A stretch of DNA of 64,000 nt from contig NZ_JAUQSW010000007.1 in the NCBI RefSeq assembly GCF_030581075.1, positions 1-64,000 of the forward strand. The letters run 5' to 3'. Every line of letters starts with the position of its first letter. The stretch's first letter is position 1. The notes beneath the pieces are model-generated. The model was not told the DNA's origin and searched no databases. It saw only the letters and a program-made list of their open reading frames with translations. The stretch is from Hymenobacter cheonanensis (GTDB lineage: Bacteria; Bacteroidota; Bacteroidia; Cytophagales; Hymenobacteraceae). The translations under genes and the position numbers were made by a program. Positions 33,008-41,678 of this stretch are shown one piece after another.

Positions 33008-34484
33008 ACCGGCCAACCAGGGTCAGAATCTGGCTGATGGCCGGCTCCGACAAATGCAGGAACGTGCCCGGAAACAAGCCGAGCCAGAACACCAGCGCGA
33101 TGAGCGGCACGAACATGAACAACTCCTTGCCGTTGAGGTCGGTAATGGTGTCGGAATAAGCTGAATCGGGCCCGAGCATGGCGCGCTGATACATGCGCAG
33201 CAGGTACACGGCCGAGAAAATAATGGTGAGGCCCGCCACGGCGCCGGCCCACATATTGAACTCGTACACCCCCGCTAGCAGCAGAAACTCGCCCACGAAA
33301 CCGCCCGTGAGGGGCAGCGCTACGGTGCTCAGCAGCATTACCAGAAAGCATACGCTCAGCAGCGGCGTGCGGCGGGTGAGGCCGCCGAGGTCGGCCAAAT
33401 CGCGGGTGCCGGTGCGGCGCTCAATGGCGTCGGCCACCAGGAACATGCCCACCACGTTTACGCCGTGGGCCAGCATCTGCACCACCGCGCCTTGCAGGCC
33501 GATGGCCTTGAGCGAGAACACGCCAGCAATCATCAGGCCCACGTGCGAGAGCGACGAGTAGGCAATGAGCCGCTTCATATCGCGCTGCCGAATGGCAATA
33601 ATAGCACCGTAGATAATGCCGATAATGGCGAGCACCATCACCAGCTGCTGCCACTGGCTGACCCCTAGCGGCACCACCGGCAAGAGCCAGCGCAGGCAGC
33701 CGTAGATGCCCATTTTCAGCATGATGCCCGAGAGCAGCATGGTAGCCGGGGCCGGCGACTCGGTATAGGTATCGGGCTGCCAGGTGTGGAAGGGGAAAAT
33801 CGGCATCTTCACCGCGAAGGCGGCGAAAATGAGCCAGAACACCCACGACTGCTCCGAGGCCCCTAGCTGCTTGCCAGCGGCGTAAAACGCCTGAATATCG
33901 GAGGAGTGCGCGGCCAGCGAGCCAGCGCCCGGGCCGGTTTGCAGATACAGGTACACAAAGCCGGCCAGCATGAACAGCGAGCCGATAATGGTGTACAGGA
34001 AGAACTTGAACGTAATCGGGATACGGCGCTCGGAGCGGCTCCAGGCGCCGGCCAGGAAATAAATCGGAATCAGGGCCACTTCCCAGAAGAAGTAAAACAC
34101 AAAGGCATCGAGCGACGTGAATACCCCGAGCAGGCCGGTTTGCATAAACAGCACCAGGGCGTAGAAGGCGCCGGGGTTCTCGTACTCTTCGTGGCGGAAC
34201 GCCGTGGCCAGGATAATGGGCACCAGCGTAGCCGTGAGCAGCACCAGGCACAAGCTCAGGCCATCAATACCAAGGTGAAAATTGATGCCCGCCGAAGGTA
34301 TCCAGCTCAGGTTGAGGTCGAAGCCGCTTGGCCCATTGCGGGCGTAGGCAATGGCCGCAAACACGGCAACGGCTAGTTCGAGGAAGGATGCCCCCAGGGC
34401 CAGGGCGCGGGCCGCGGCGCCTTTGGCAAAGTGAAGGAGCAGGGCGGCGGCCAGCGGAAAAAAGACGAGAAAAGCTGTCAGCAT
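33006..34484 (-). CDS. nuoM: NADH-quinone oxidoreductase subunit M
   Basis: This 492-residue protein is the second large proton-pumping subunit of complex I. Diagnostic segments are FHLGIDGLSLCLVLLTATLV, FYFFWEVALIPIYFLAGAW (with the key glutamate of helix 5), FHTWQPDTYTESPAPATMLL, and KRLIAYSSLSHVGLMIAGV. About 14 transmembrane helices are present. It is followed by the REP pair and nuoN. Upstream is a divergent tRNA-modification operon, so this is the start of the transcript, which lacks nuoA-L here. Confidence 0.95.
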   Translation of the reverse strand: MLTAFLVFFPLAAALLLHFAKGAAARALALGASFLELAVAVFAAIAYARNGPSGFDLNLSWIPSAGINFHLGIDGLSLCLVLLTATLVPIILATAFRHEEYENPGAFYALVLFMQTGLLGVFTSLDAFVFYFFWEVALIPIYFLAGAWSRSERRIPITFKFFLYTIIGSLFMLAGFVYLYLQTGPGAGSLAAHSSDIQAFYAAGKQLGASEQSWVFWLIFAAFAVKMPIFPFHTWQPDTYTESPAPATMLLSGIMLKMGIYGCLRWLLPVVPLGVSQWQQLVMVLAIIGIIYGAIIAIRQRDMKRLIAYSSLSHVGLMIAGVFSLKAIGLQGAVVQMLAHGVNVVGMFLVADAIERRTGTRDLADLGGLTRRTPLLSVCFLVMLLSTVALPLTGGFVGEFLLLAGVYEFNMWAGAVAGLTIIFSAVYLLRMYQRAMLGPDSAYSDTITDLNGKELFMFVPLIALVFWLGLFPGTFLHLSEPAISQILTLVGR

Positions 34485-34660
34485 TAGCGAAAGCGCACGG
34501 CAAACCGGCCGGAAGCCCGGTGAGTTTACCGCGAATTAGCTGCAAACTTACTGCCCGCGTGGGGAAGGTGGGCAAGGAGTTCAGCTAAAAAGCGTGGGCT
34601 AGCCTGCCAGTTGCCGGGCCGGCCGGCGCCCGGCGCGCACCCGCCCGGCGCCGGAGCGCG

Positions 34661-34668
34661 TAAGTTTG
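34661..34668 (+). promoter_or_regulatory. -7 promoter box of the mnmH operon
   Basis: TAAGTTTG matches TAnnTTTG and lies 18 bases before the ATG at 34686. A GC-rich palindromic stretch (GCCGGCGCCCGGCGCGC) precedes it. Confidence 0.65.
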
Positions 34669-34685
34669 ACTTCTAATACCCCGCC

Positions 34686-35762
34686 ATGCCCCGCCACCCG
34701 ATAACCGATTTTCTCGACACCGCCGCCGGCCCCATCCTCGACGTGCGCGCCCCGGCCGAGTACGCGCAAGGCCACATTCCGGGCGCGCTGAGCCTGCCGC
34801 TTTTCACCGATGAGGAGCGGGCGCGCATCGGTACTACCTACAAGCAGGTAAACCCGGAAAAGGCCGTGCTGCTAGGCCTCGATTTTTTTGGCCCCAAGAT
34901 GCGCGCCATGGTGGAGCAGGCCCAGAAGCTAGCCCCCGGCCAGGAGGTGCGCCTGCACTGCTGGCGCGGCGGCATGCGCAGCGGCGCCGTGCTGTGGCTG
35001 CTGGAGCTGGCCGGCTTCCACGTCAACTTGCTGGATAAGGGCTACAAGGATTACCGCCGCTGGGCGCTGGCCGAGTTTGCCCGCCCGCGCCAGCTGCGGG
35101 TGCTGGGCGGCTACACCGGCAGCGGCAAAACGGCCGTGCTGCACGCGCTGGCCCAGCGCGGTGAGCCCGTGCTGGACCTCGAAAAGCTGGCCAACCACCT
35201 GGGCTCATCGTTTGGGGCGCTGGGCCAGCCGCCGCAGCCCACCCAGGAGCAGTTTGAGAACGACCTGGCCGCCGCCCTGGCCAGGCTGCCCACCGACCGG
35301 CCCATTTGGGTCGAAGATGAGAGCCGCACCATCGGCAGCCTGGGCATCCCGAATGCATTTTTTGAGCAAATGCGCGCCGCGCCCCTGGTGGTGATAGATG
35401 TGCATAGCGAAGCCCGCGTGCAGTACCTGGCCGCCGACTATGGCCGCCACGACGCGGGCGGGCTGGCCTCGGCCGTGCTGCGCCTGCGCAAGCGCCTCGG
35501 CGGCCTCGTTACCAAAGAAGCGCTCGGCGCCATCGCCGACGGCGACATGCCGCGCATGGTAGAGCTAGTGCTAGCTTATTATGATAAAACTTACGGCTAC
35601 GGGCTAGCCGACCGGCCCGCTACCACTGTGCCCGCCGCCACTACCGACGCGGCGGCCAACGCGACGCTGGTGCTGGCGGCTAGCCAGGGCAATCAGTTAG
35701 CGGTAGTAACTACTCCGGCAAACCATGATTCCGACACTGCGGGTGGCCCGGCCCACCAATAA
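34686..35762 (+). CDS. mnmH: tRNA 2-selenouridine synthase
   Basis: This 358-residue enzyme (also SelU/YbbB) exchanges sulfur for selenium in the wobble 2-thiouridine of certain tRNAs through a geranylated intermediate, using selenophosphate. An N-terminal rhodanese domain has its catalytic cysteine in LHCWRGGMRSGAVLWLLEL. A P-loop follows at about residue 142 (VLGGYTGSGKTAVLHALA), with an ATPase-like domain. The last 45 residues (rich in Ala and Thr) look like an unstructured tail. It leads an operon with a VOC protein and SelD, the enzyme that supplies its selenium donor. Confidence 0.92.
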   Translation: MPRHPITDFLDTAAGPILDVRAPAEYAQGHIPGALSLPLFTDEERARIGTTYKQVNPEKAVLLGLDFFGPKMRAMVEQAQKLAPGQEVRLHCWRGGMRSGAVLWLLELAGFHVNLLDKGYKDYRRWALAEFARPRQLRVLGGYTGSGKTAVLHALAQRGEPVLDLEKLANHLGSSFGALGQPPQPTQEQFENDLAAALARLPTDRPIWVEDESRTIGSLGIPNAFFEQMRAAPLVVIDVHSEARVQYLAADYGRHDAGGLASAVLRLRKRLGGLVTKEALGAIADGDMPRMVELVLAYYDKTYGYGLADRPATTVPAATTDAAANATLVLAASQGNQLAVVTTPANHDSDTAGGPAHQ

Positions 35763-36114
35763 CCTGGCTGCCCTGCATCATTTTTACGTCGACGGCCTGG
35801 GCTTATCCGAACTGTATACCTTTACCGGCCACGATGGGTTCGACGGGCTGATGCTCGGGCACCCGCAGGCGCCGTATCACCTGGAGTTTACGCAGCAGGC
35901 CGGCCACGTGGTGCCGCCCGCACCCACGGCCGAAAACCTGCTGGTGTTTTATTTGCCCGAGCGTGCCGAGTGGGAAGCGGCCGTAGCCCGGATGCGCGCC
36001 CACGGCTACCACCCGGTGCCGGCCCACAATAGCTATTGGGACCGCCAGGGTCTCACCTTTGTCGACCCCGACGAGTACCGGGTAGTGCTGCAACATGCCG
36101 CCTGGAATTTTTAA
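35725..36114 (+). CDS. VOC-family (glyoxalase fold) protein
   Basis: This 129-residue protein has the vicinal oxygen chelate fold: a beta-alpha-beta start (LAALHHFYVDGLGLSELYTF), HLEFTQQAG in the middle and LTFVDPDEYRVVLQHAAWNF at the end, with possible metal ligands His, Glu and Glu. The start overlaps the end of mnmH by 38 bases, and selD begins 19 bases after its stop, so it is locked into the selenium operon. A link with selenium chemistry is only suggested by position; the family also includes thiol-dependent lyases and resistance proteins. Confidence 0.8.
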   Translation: MIPTLRVARPTNNLAALHHFYVDGLGLSELYTFTGHDGFDGLMLGHPQAPYHLEFTQQAGHVVPPAPTAENLLVFYLPERAEWEAAVARMRAHGYHPVPAHNSYWDRQGLTFVDPDEYRVVLQHAAWNF

Positions 36115-36133
36115 CTGTCGCTAGCCACCTCTC

Positions 36134-37195
36134 ATGACCCCGACCGACCTCGACAAGATTCGCCTCACGCAGTACAGCCACGGCGCGGGCTGCGGCTGCA
36201 AAATTGCGCCTAGCGTGCTCGATAAAATCCTGCACAGCAGCCTGCCGCAGCCCAACTACGACAACCTGCTAGTGGGCAACGGCTCGCGCGACGACGCGGC
36301 CGTGTACCGCCTGCCTAATCAGGCCGGGCAGTGCGTTATCAGCACCACCGATTTTTTTATGCCCATCGTCGATGATGCCTTCGACTTCGGGCGCATCGCC
36401 TCGGCCAATGCTATTTCCGACGTGTACGCCATGGGCGGGCGGCCGCTGCTGGCCATTGCCGTGCTGGGCTGGCCCATCGATAAGCTGCCGCCCGAAGTGG
36501 CCGCCCGCGTAACGGAAGGTGCCCGCGCCATTTGCGCCGAGGCCGGCATTCCGCTGGCCGGCGGCCACAGCATCGACTCGCCCGAGCCCATTTTTGGGCT
36601 GGCCGTGACGGGCCTGGTGAGCGAAGCTAATCTGAAGCGCAATGACACGGCTACCATCGGCTGCCGCCTCTACCTCACCAAGCCGCTAGGGGTGGGCATT
36701 CTCACCACGGCCCAGAAGCGTGAGATACTGCGCCCCGAAGACGCCGACGTGGCTCCCGCCCAAATGCGCCAGCTCAATAAAATAGGGGCCGACCTGGGTG
36801 AGATTGCCGGCGTGCGGGCCATGACCGACATCACGGGCTTTGGCTTGCTCGGGCACCTGGCCGAGGTGTGCGAGGGCAGCGGCGTGCAGGCCATTCTCAA
36901 CTACTGGCAGGTGCCGCGCCTGGCCGAGGCCGAGCGCTACCTGCTGCAAGGCGCGGTGCCGGGCGGCACGGTGCGCAACTTCCAGAGCTACGGCCACAAA
37001 GTGGGCCCGCTTACCGACGAGCAGAAGTTTTACCTCTGCGACCCCCAAACTTCGGGTGGCCTGCTGGTGTGCGTAGAGCCCGGCGCCGCCGAGGCCGCCG
37101 CCCAGGCCGTATTTGCCCGGCACGGCTTGGCGCTGGAAAGCTTCGGCGAGTTGCGGGCGCACGCGCAGGGCGAGCCGTGGATAGTGCTGGCGTAG
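36134..37195 (+). CDS. selD: selenide, water dikinase (selenophosphate synthetase)
   Basis: This 353-residue enzyme makes selenophosphate from selenide and ATP. The active-site segment [19 protein letters not shown] has cysteine at the catalytic position, so it is not itself a selenoprotein. The AIR-synthase-like ATP-binding parts are visible in [39 protein letters not shown] and [17 protein letters not shown]. Its product serves MnmH, encoded two genes upstream. No selA, selB or selenocysteine tRNA is seen in the window, so selenium may be used only for tRNA here. Confidence 0.95.
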   Translation: MTPTDLDKIRLTQYSHGAGCGCKIAPSVLDKILHSSLPQPNYDNLLVGNGSRDDAAVYRLPNQAGQCVISTTDFFMPIVDDAFDFGRIASANAISDVYAMGGRPLLAIAVLGWPIDKLPPEVAARVTEGARAICAEAGIPLAGGHSIDSPEPIFGLAVTGLVSEANLKRNDTATIGCRLYLTKPLGVGILTTAQKREILRPEDADVAPAQMRQLNKIGADLGEIAGVRAMTDITGFGLLGHLAEVCEGSGVQAILNYWQVPRLAEAERYLLQGAVPGGTVRNFQSYGHKVGPLTDEQKFYLCDPQTSGGLLVCVEPGAAEAAAQAVFARHGLALESFGELRAHAQGEPWIVLA

Positions 37196-38064
37196 CGCTG
37201 CCCCCGGCCGTGGTGGGCCGGCTGGCCCCTACGCCCAGCGGCTACCTGCACCTGGGCAACGCCGTCAACTTTGTGCTTACCTGGCTGCTGGTGCGCCGGG
37301 CCGGTGGCACGCTGCACCTGCGCATCGACGACCTCGACCGCGCCCGGCTGCGACGCCCCTACCTGGAGAATATTTTTCGGGTAATCGACTGGCTAGGCTT
37401 GGATTATGACCACGGGCCTAGCAGCCCCGACGACTTTTTGCGGCACTACTCGCAGCTGCTGCACCTGCCCGCCTACAACCAGGTGCTGCGGCGGCTGGCC
37501 CAGCGGCCGGGCCTCGTGTATGGCAGTCTGCGCTCGCGCACGGGCGGCGCGGGCGAGGCCGTGGTGCCCTTAAGCACGCCGGGCGTGGCGTGGCGGGCGC
37601 GGGTACCCACGGGCACCACCATTACGTGGGCCGATGGCTGCCAGGGCGTGCTGCGCGTGCCGCTGGCCATCGAAATGCCCGGCTTTGTAGTGCGCAAAAA
37701 AGACGCGGTAGCAGCCTATCAGCTAGCCTCGGTGGTCGATGATTTGCGGCTGGGCACCACGCTCATCGTGCGGGGGCTGGACCTGCTACCCAGCACGGCC
37801 GCCCAGCTGTGGCTAGCGGCCCAGCTACCCGAAACGAGTGCCTTCAACCCGGCGCGCATTCAGTTTTTTCACCACTACCTACTCACCGATGCGGCGGGCA
37901 ATAAGCTGAGCAAAACCACCCAGGCGGCCGCCGACCAGGGTATACTAGCCGCTGCCGGCCCGGGCGTGGTGTACGCGGCCGTGGCGCGGCTGCTAGGCCT
38001 GCCCGCCGCGGCGGGCGAGTCGCTGGCCGGCCTGCGGGCGGCATTTAGCCAGGAAACTGTTTGA
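37177..38064 (+). CDS. GluQ-RS-like glutamyl-tRNA(Asp) synthetase paralogue, zinc site lost
   Basis: From a GTG at 37177 the gene encodes 295 residues and overlaps the end of selD by 19 bases. The class I synthetase HIGH-type motif is in [19 protein letters not shown] and the KMSKS-type motif is [33 protein letters not shown] is the glutamate-binding region. The length and the lack of an anticodon domain fit GluQ-RS, which attaches glutamate to queuosine at position 34 of tRNA(Asp). The zinc-binding cysteines (YCTC in E. coli YadB) are replaced by VYGSLRSR, and the second pair is gone too. With mnmH it makes a wobble-base modification group. Confidence 0.75.
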   Translation: MDSAGVALPPAVVGRLAPTPSGYLHLGNAVNFVLTWLLVRRAGGTLHLRIDDLDRARLRRPYLENIFRVIDWLGLDYDHGPSSPDDFLRHYSQLLHLPAYNQVLRRLAQRPGLVYGSLRSRTGGAGEAVVPLSTPGVAWRARVPTGTTITWADGCQGVLRVPLAIEMPGFVVRKKDAVAAYQLASVVDDLRLGTTLIVRGLDLLPSTAAQLWLAAQLPETSAFNPARIQFFHHYLLTDAAGNKLSKTTQAAADQGILAAAGPGVVYAAVARLLGLPAAAGESLAGLRAAFSQETV

Positions 38065-38304
38065 ATTAGCCAAATTGGAGGCTGCGCCGGGCGTTGGCCC
38101 GGATTATCCAGGCTATGCCAGTCACTCGCGCCTGAACCTCAAGCTGGTGCCCTAGCGGCTGCGGCTTTTCCTTCACTGGCCGCCGGGCCGGGCGTGATGA
38201 AGCAAAAAGTAATGTTTTAAAGCACGTAAGGTGCCGTATTTACCCCGTGGCCGCAGTCGCCACCTAACCCGGTTGCGCCCGGCGAAGTGTGCGTACGACC
38301 TGGT

Positions 38305-38733
38305 TTATAGTGTGGCAGCTGGCCGCGCGGCGGCCCGGGCCAGCTCCTGGTACTTGCGGATGGTGCCGGCCTGGTCCTGGCGCAATTCCAGCATTAAGGC
38401 CGTATCCAGGACGTTAGCGCAGTGCTTGTGGCCCCACAAAATGAACTCCCCCATCAGCGGGGCCAGGTCCAGCCCTTTCTCGGTGAGGCGGTAGATGAAC
38501 TTCGATTTTTTATCCGCCGCCACGGTCTTGGTCACGATGCCCTGGCACTCCAGCAGGGCTAGCCGGTCGGCCAGAATGTTGGTGGCCATTTTTTCTTCGG
38601 ACTGCGCAAACTCCCCGTAGGAAGACTTGCCGATGAAGAGCATGTCTCTCAGTATCAAGAGGGTCCATTTGTCACCCAGAATGTCGAGCGAGGAACTCAG
38701 GGCACAGGCCGAACGCTGTTTGAGCGGTTTCAT
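38305..38733 (-). CDS. HxlR-family regulator (pair 1)
   Basis: This 142-residue winged-helix protein has the HxlR pattern: RSACALSSSLDILGDKWTLL, RDMLFIGKSSYGEFAQS, and NILADRLALLECQGIV, then the wing (KSKFIYRLTEKGLDLAPLM). The usual cysteine near the N-terminus (SACAL), used for redox or aldehyde sensing in some members, is present. The start ATG at 38733 is chosen over 38760. It is divergent from an SDR gene; two palindromes with the same half-site lie between them. Confidence 0.88.
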   Translation of the reverse strand: MKPLKQRSACALSSSLDILGDKWTLLILRDMLFIGKSSYGEFAQSEEKMATNILADRLALLECQGIVTKTVAADKKSKFIYRLTEKGLDLAPLMGEFILWGHKHCANVLDTALMLELRQDQAGTIRKYQELARAAARPAATL

Positions 38734-38752
38734 TACGCGGAAAATAAATTTT

Positions 38753-38804
38753 ACTTGCAATTAGCAAGTTTAATGGTCTACCTTTGTACTTGCAAAAAGC
38801 AAGC
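38753..38804. promoter_or_regulatory. promoter of SDR 1 flanked by two HxlR operator candidates
   Basis: ACTTGC-n5-GCAAGT at 38753-38769 and ACTTGC-n5-GCAAGC at 38788-38804 are two copies of one palindrome. The -7 box TACCTTTG lies between them at 38779-38786. The first palindrome covers the -33 TTG (38755-38757) and the second the start point, so a dimer on each would block transcription. Confidence 0.75.
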
Positions 38805-38907
38805 GAATATACGTGCTGCTGGCTCTTGTATTCCGCGCTGGTTTCAACGCCAGGCAGTTCAACCAAGGGGGCGGTGTCCACTGCCCTACTCATTCAATTT
38901 TTATCTT

Positions 38908-39672
38908 ATGAAACTACAAGGCAAAGTAGCCGTCATCACTGGCGGCAACAGTGGCATTGGCTTCGGCATTGCGCAGGAATTCAAGAATGAAGGCGCCAAA
39001 GGGGCCATCGTCGGCCGCAACCGCGAAACGCTCGACGCCTCGGCTCAAGTACTGGGCAACGACTTCATCGCCCTCCAGGGCGATGTGACCCAGCTCGCGG
39101 ATTTGGAGCGCGTGTTCCAGGCCGCGGCCGACAAGTTCGGCAAGTTCGACACGCTGGTTGTGAGCGCGGGCGGGGCCATTGGCGTGGGCACGGCGGTTTC
39201 GGTGGCCAGCGCCACGGAAGACGACTTTCAGCGGGCAGTAGACCTGAACCTGAAAAGCGTCTTCTTCACGGTGCAAAAGGCCTTGCCGCACATGCACGAC
39301 GGCTCGTCCATCGTGCTGGTGGCGTCCAATTCGGCTCATCAGGGGTCGGCGGGGCTAGCGGCCTATTCGGCGGCCAAGGCCGGCGTCATCTCTTTCGCCC
39401 GCTCGTTCTCCCTGGATTTGCTCGACCGCAACATCCGCGTCAACGTGCTCAGTCCCGGCTCTACCGACACGCCGGTGTTCGGCAAATTCGGGTTGCCGGC
39501 CGAGGTCGCCGCCCAGGTCAAGGCCGGTTTCGTAGAGTCGATTCCGCTCAAGCGCATTGGGCAGCCCCGCGAGATGGGCCGGGTCGCCGTGTTTTTAGCA
39601 TCGGAAGATTCCTCCTTCATGCTGGGCAGCGAGGTGCTGGCCGATGGCGGCTCTGCCATGCGGTACGCCTAA
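38908..39672 (+). CDS. SDR-family oxidoreductase (pair 1)
   Basis: This 254-residue NAD(P)-dependent oxidoreductase has the classical short-chain dehydrogenase features: TGGNSGIGFGIAQEF for cofactor, VSAGG in place of NNAG, catalytic serine in VASNSAHQGSAG, and YSAAKAG with the tyrosine and lysine. The C-terminal SEVLADGGSAMRY is typical. Substrate is unknown. It starts 175 bases from the divergent HxlR regulator, which probably represses it and is relieved by the substrate or a reactive carbonyl. Confidence 0.9.
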   Translation: MKLQGKVAVITGGNSGIGFGIAQEFKNEGAKGAIVGRNRETLDASAQVLGNDFIALQGDVTQLADLERVFQAAADKFGKFDTLVVSAGGAIGVGTAVSVASATEDDFQRAVDLNLKSVFFTVQKALPHMHDGSSIVLVASNSAHQGSAGLAAYSAAKAGVISFARSFSLDLLDRNIRVNVLSPGSTDTPVFGKFGLPAEVAAQVKAGFVESIPLKRIGQPREMGRVAVFLASEDSSFMLGSEVLADGGSAMRYA

Positions 39673-39915
39673 GGCAGAGGCAGGGCGGGTGGGCGGCCCC
39701 GGCGAAGCAAGCCATCTACCGGCCGTTTACTGATTGCAAACGGCCGGTAGTGCGTTAGGGGTAATAGAGCGGCGAATAACTGCCGGCTCAGCCCCGCCAG
39801 GGTCCAGCCGGCAGCAGCTAGGCGGCAACCAACTTCCTGGCAAACGGATTTCGGCTGGCTGGGGCTGGTCGCAGAAGTCGTGCTCGCCGGGCAGGTTTAG
39901 GAAGTGGCAGGGGCG

Positions 39916-40269
39916 CTATTTCGCGAATATTTTTTCGTGATGCGCGATGCCCCACTCCACCAGGTTGTCGATGATGGTTTTGAGCGTTTTGCCGTGTTCC
40001 GTCAGCTCATACTCCACGGTTATGGGCTGGGTATCCAATACGGTGCGCGTGACCAGCTGATTGATTTCCAGCTCTTTCAATTCCTTGCTCAGCATCTTGT
40101 TGGAGATGCCCGCTATATCAGCCAACATGTCCGAAAACCGTCTTTTGTGGTAGCAGCAAATCGAGGAGATGATGGCAATTTTCCATTTGCCGTTCAGCAC
40201 GTCCATCGAATCCTGGACGGCCCGCATGGCTCGTTTATTCTCTTCAAACTGCTGGGGAATGCACTCCAT
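39916..40269 (-). CDS. HxlR-family regulator (pair 2)
   Basis: This 117-residue protein has MRAVQDSMDVLNGKWKIAII, then CYHKRRFSDMLADIAGISNK and EYELTEHGKTLKTIIDNLVE, the HxlR pattern. It lacks an N-terminal cysteine but has a CC pair at residues 38-39. It is divergent from a second SDR gene. The layout repeats that of the pair at 38.3-39.7 kb, suggesting a duplicated and diverged module. Confidence 0.88.
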   Translation of the reverse strand: MECIPQQFEENKRAMRAVQDSMDVLNGKWKIAIISSICCYHKRRFSDMLADIAGISNKMLSKELKELEINQLVTRTVLDTQPITVEYELTEHGKTLKTIIDNLVEWGIAHHEKIFAK

Positions 40270-40311
40270 AATGTTACTGGGTTACCTCGGGGTTACTGTT
40301 ACTTTCGGATA

Positions 40312-40348
40312 CAAAGTTACCAAAAGTAACCTTGTGATTCTAGCTTTG
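40312..40348. promoter_or_regulatory. divergent promoters and operator of HxlR/SDR pair 2
   Basis: GTTAC-caaaa-GTAAC (40316-40330) is a perfect palindrome. On the minus strand TAACTTTG (40312-40319) is a -7 box for the regulator; on the plus strand TAGCTTTG (40341-40348) is a -7 box for the SDR gene. Extra GTTAC half-sites lie at 40273-40311. The spacing of the half-sites equals that of pair 1. Confidence 0.7.
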
Positions 40349-40376
40349 CAGCTCAATTTTTTAACTGAACCAGAAG

Positions 40377-41135
40377 ATGAGCAAGCTCAAGAATAAAGTA
40401 GCCATTGTAACCGGGGCCTCGAAAGGAATCGGCGCGGCCATCGCGACCTATTTCGCCGCCGAAGGGGCTAGCGTGGTCGTGAATTATGCCGCCAGTAAAG
40501 CGGGAGCGGATAAGGTGGTACGCGCCATCACCGACAACGGCGGCACGGCCATTGCGGTGCAGGCCGATGTGTCGAACGAAGCCGATGTCAGCCGCCTGTT
40601 TGCCGAAACCAAGGCGGCGTTTGGCACCCTCGATATTTTGGTCAACAACGCGGTTTATCAGCAATTCCTGCCCATTGACCAGGCCTCGGTCGAATCGTTT
40701 CATCAGCATTTCAACGTCAATGTGTTAGGGCCCATTCTCACTATCCGGGCCGCGTTGAGCCTGTTTAGCGAAAAGGGCGGCAACATCATCAATATCAGTT
40801 CGGGGGCCAGCAAAACGCCGATGGCGGGCGTCTCATTGTACTCGGCCACGAAAGCGGCCTTGGATGCCCTCACAATTTCGTTGTCAAAAGAGCTAGGGGC
40901 CAAAAACATCCGGGTCAATTCTATTTTGCCGGGCGCGACGGCAACTGAAGGGGCGGCCAGCGCGGGGGTTACGGCGGGCAGCGACTACGAAACGATGTTT
41001 ATTGCGAAGACCCCGCTGGGTCGCCGGGGGCAGCCCGCCGATATTGCGAAAGCCGTCGTATTCCTGGCTTCCGACGAGGCCGCTTGGATTACGGGCGAGC
41101 AGCTTTCCGTTTCGGGGGGGATGTATGGGTTTTAA
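40377..41135 (+). CDS. SDR-family oxidoreductase, glucose-1-dehydrogenase-like (pair 2)
   Basis: This 252-residue protein has the cofactor motif TGASKGIGAAIATYF, NNAVYQQF (NNAG variant), catalytic serine in INISSGASKTPMAG, and YSATKAALDAL. The end TGEQLSVSGGMYGF is the usual one. It is more similar to glucose-1-dehydrogenase or FabG-type SDRs than its counterpart at 38908. It lies downstream of the divergent promoter with an HxlR operator, and a terminator follows. Confidence 0.9.
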   Translation: MSKLKNKVAIVTGASKGIGAAIATYFAAEGASVVVNYAASKAGADKVVRAITDNGGTAIAVQADVSNEADVSRLFAETKAAFGTLDILVNNAVYQQFLPIDQASVESFHQHFNVNVLGPILTIRAALSLFSEKGGNIINISSGASKTPMAGVSLYSATKAALDALTISLSKELGAKNIRVNSILPGATATEGAASAGVTAGSDYETMFIAKTPLGRRGQPADIAKAVVFLASDEAAWITGEQLSVSGGMYGF

Positions 41136-41197
41136 CAGGTAGTACTCCCAGCCTTCGTGCTGGTAGCTCAGCCGGCTGGTCGTTGACCGGGATAAGG

Positions 41198-41233
41198 CAA
41201 AGGCCCCGCTCGGATTTTTCGGCTGGGCCTTTC
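41198..41233 (+). terminator. terminator of SDR 2
   Basis: AAAGGCCC...GGGCCTTT forms a stem with further pairs inside, 63 bases after the SDR stop codon. Confidence 0.7.
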
Positions 41234-41625
41234 GCTTACGGCTGGGCTTAGTAGGGACTTAGCTGCTTCAGGGCCGAATGACGACGCTTTTCGTTGTCGT
41301 GATGCACGACTTGGTCAACGAGCAAACGAGCCTGCGCCAAGCCGGCAAACGTGCTGCATTTCCGCTCGCTGAGCGCATTGCCAGCCCCCTAAAAGGGCGG
41401 GTCGGAAAGTTCACCTTGGTTGTTTATATGCTACCCAGGTAGCACAATTGGCGCCGCCGCCCGTTGGCCTAGGCTATCCAGGCGCTAGCCCGTACCAAGC
41501 GGCGGCCGTATTGCTTCGACAGCAGGCAGTGAGCGCGGAGCTACGACAAGGTGCGCCCAACGAGCCAGCGTTTTTAGAAAGAGCAAGGCAGAAGCGCTTC
41601 TTTTCTAGCGCAATAGGCTTCCAGC
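41234..41625. other. about 390-base region without a recognised gene
   Basis: A 54-codon frame (41278-41442, starting MTTLFVVVMHDLVNEQ) is the longest with any protein-like look, but I do not recognise it and it has no clear promoter. The rest shows nothing beyond the terminators on both sides. Confidence 0.5.
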
Positions 41626-41659
41626 AAAAAGGCCCGCTCTGCCAGGAGCGGGCCTTTTT
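41626..41659. terminator. bidirectional terminator after the M43 protease gene
   Basis: AAAAAGGCCCGCTC and GAGCGGGCCTTTTT form a strong stem with A and T runs on both sides, 20 bases after the minus-strand stop codon at 41679. Confidence 0.9.
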
Positions 41660-41678
41660 CGTTTAGTAGGGGCTAGCC

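Noticed and set aside
36868-38064. 398-residue version of the GluQ-RS-like protein
   Set aside because: The first 103 codons overlap selD in another frame and show no homology; the GTG at 37177 gives a normal length.
41278-41442. 54-codon frame between SDR 2 and the M43 protease
   Set aside because: No recognised family, no promoter box and no partner; kept only as a note in the intergenic entry.
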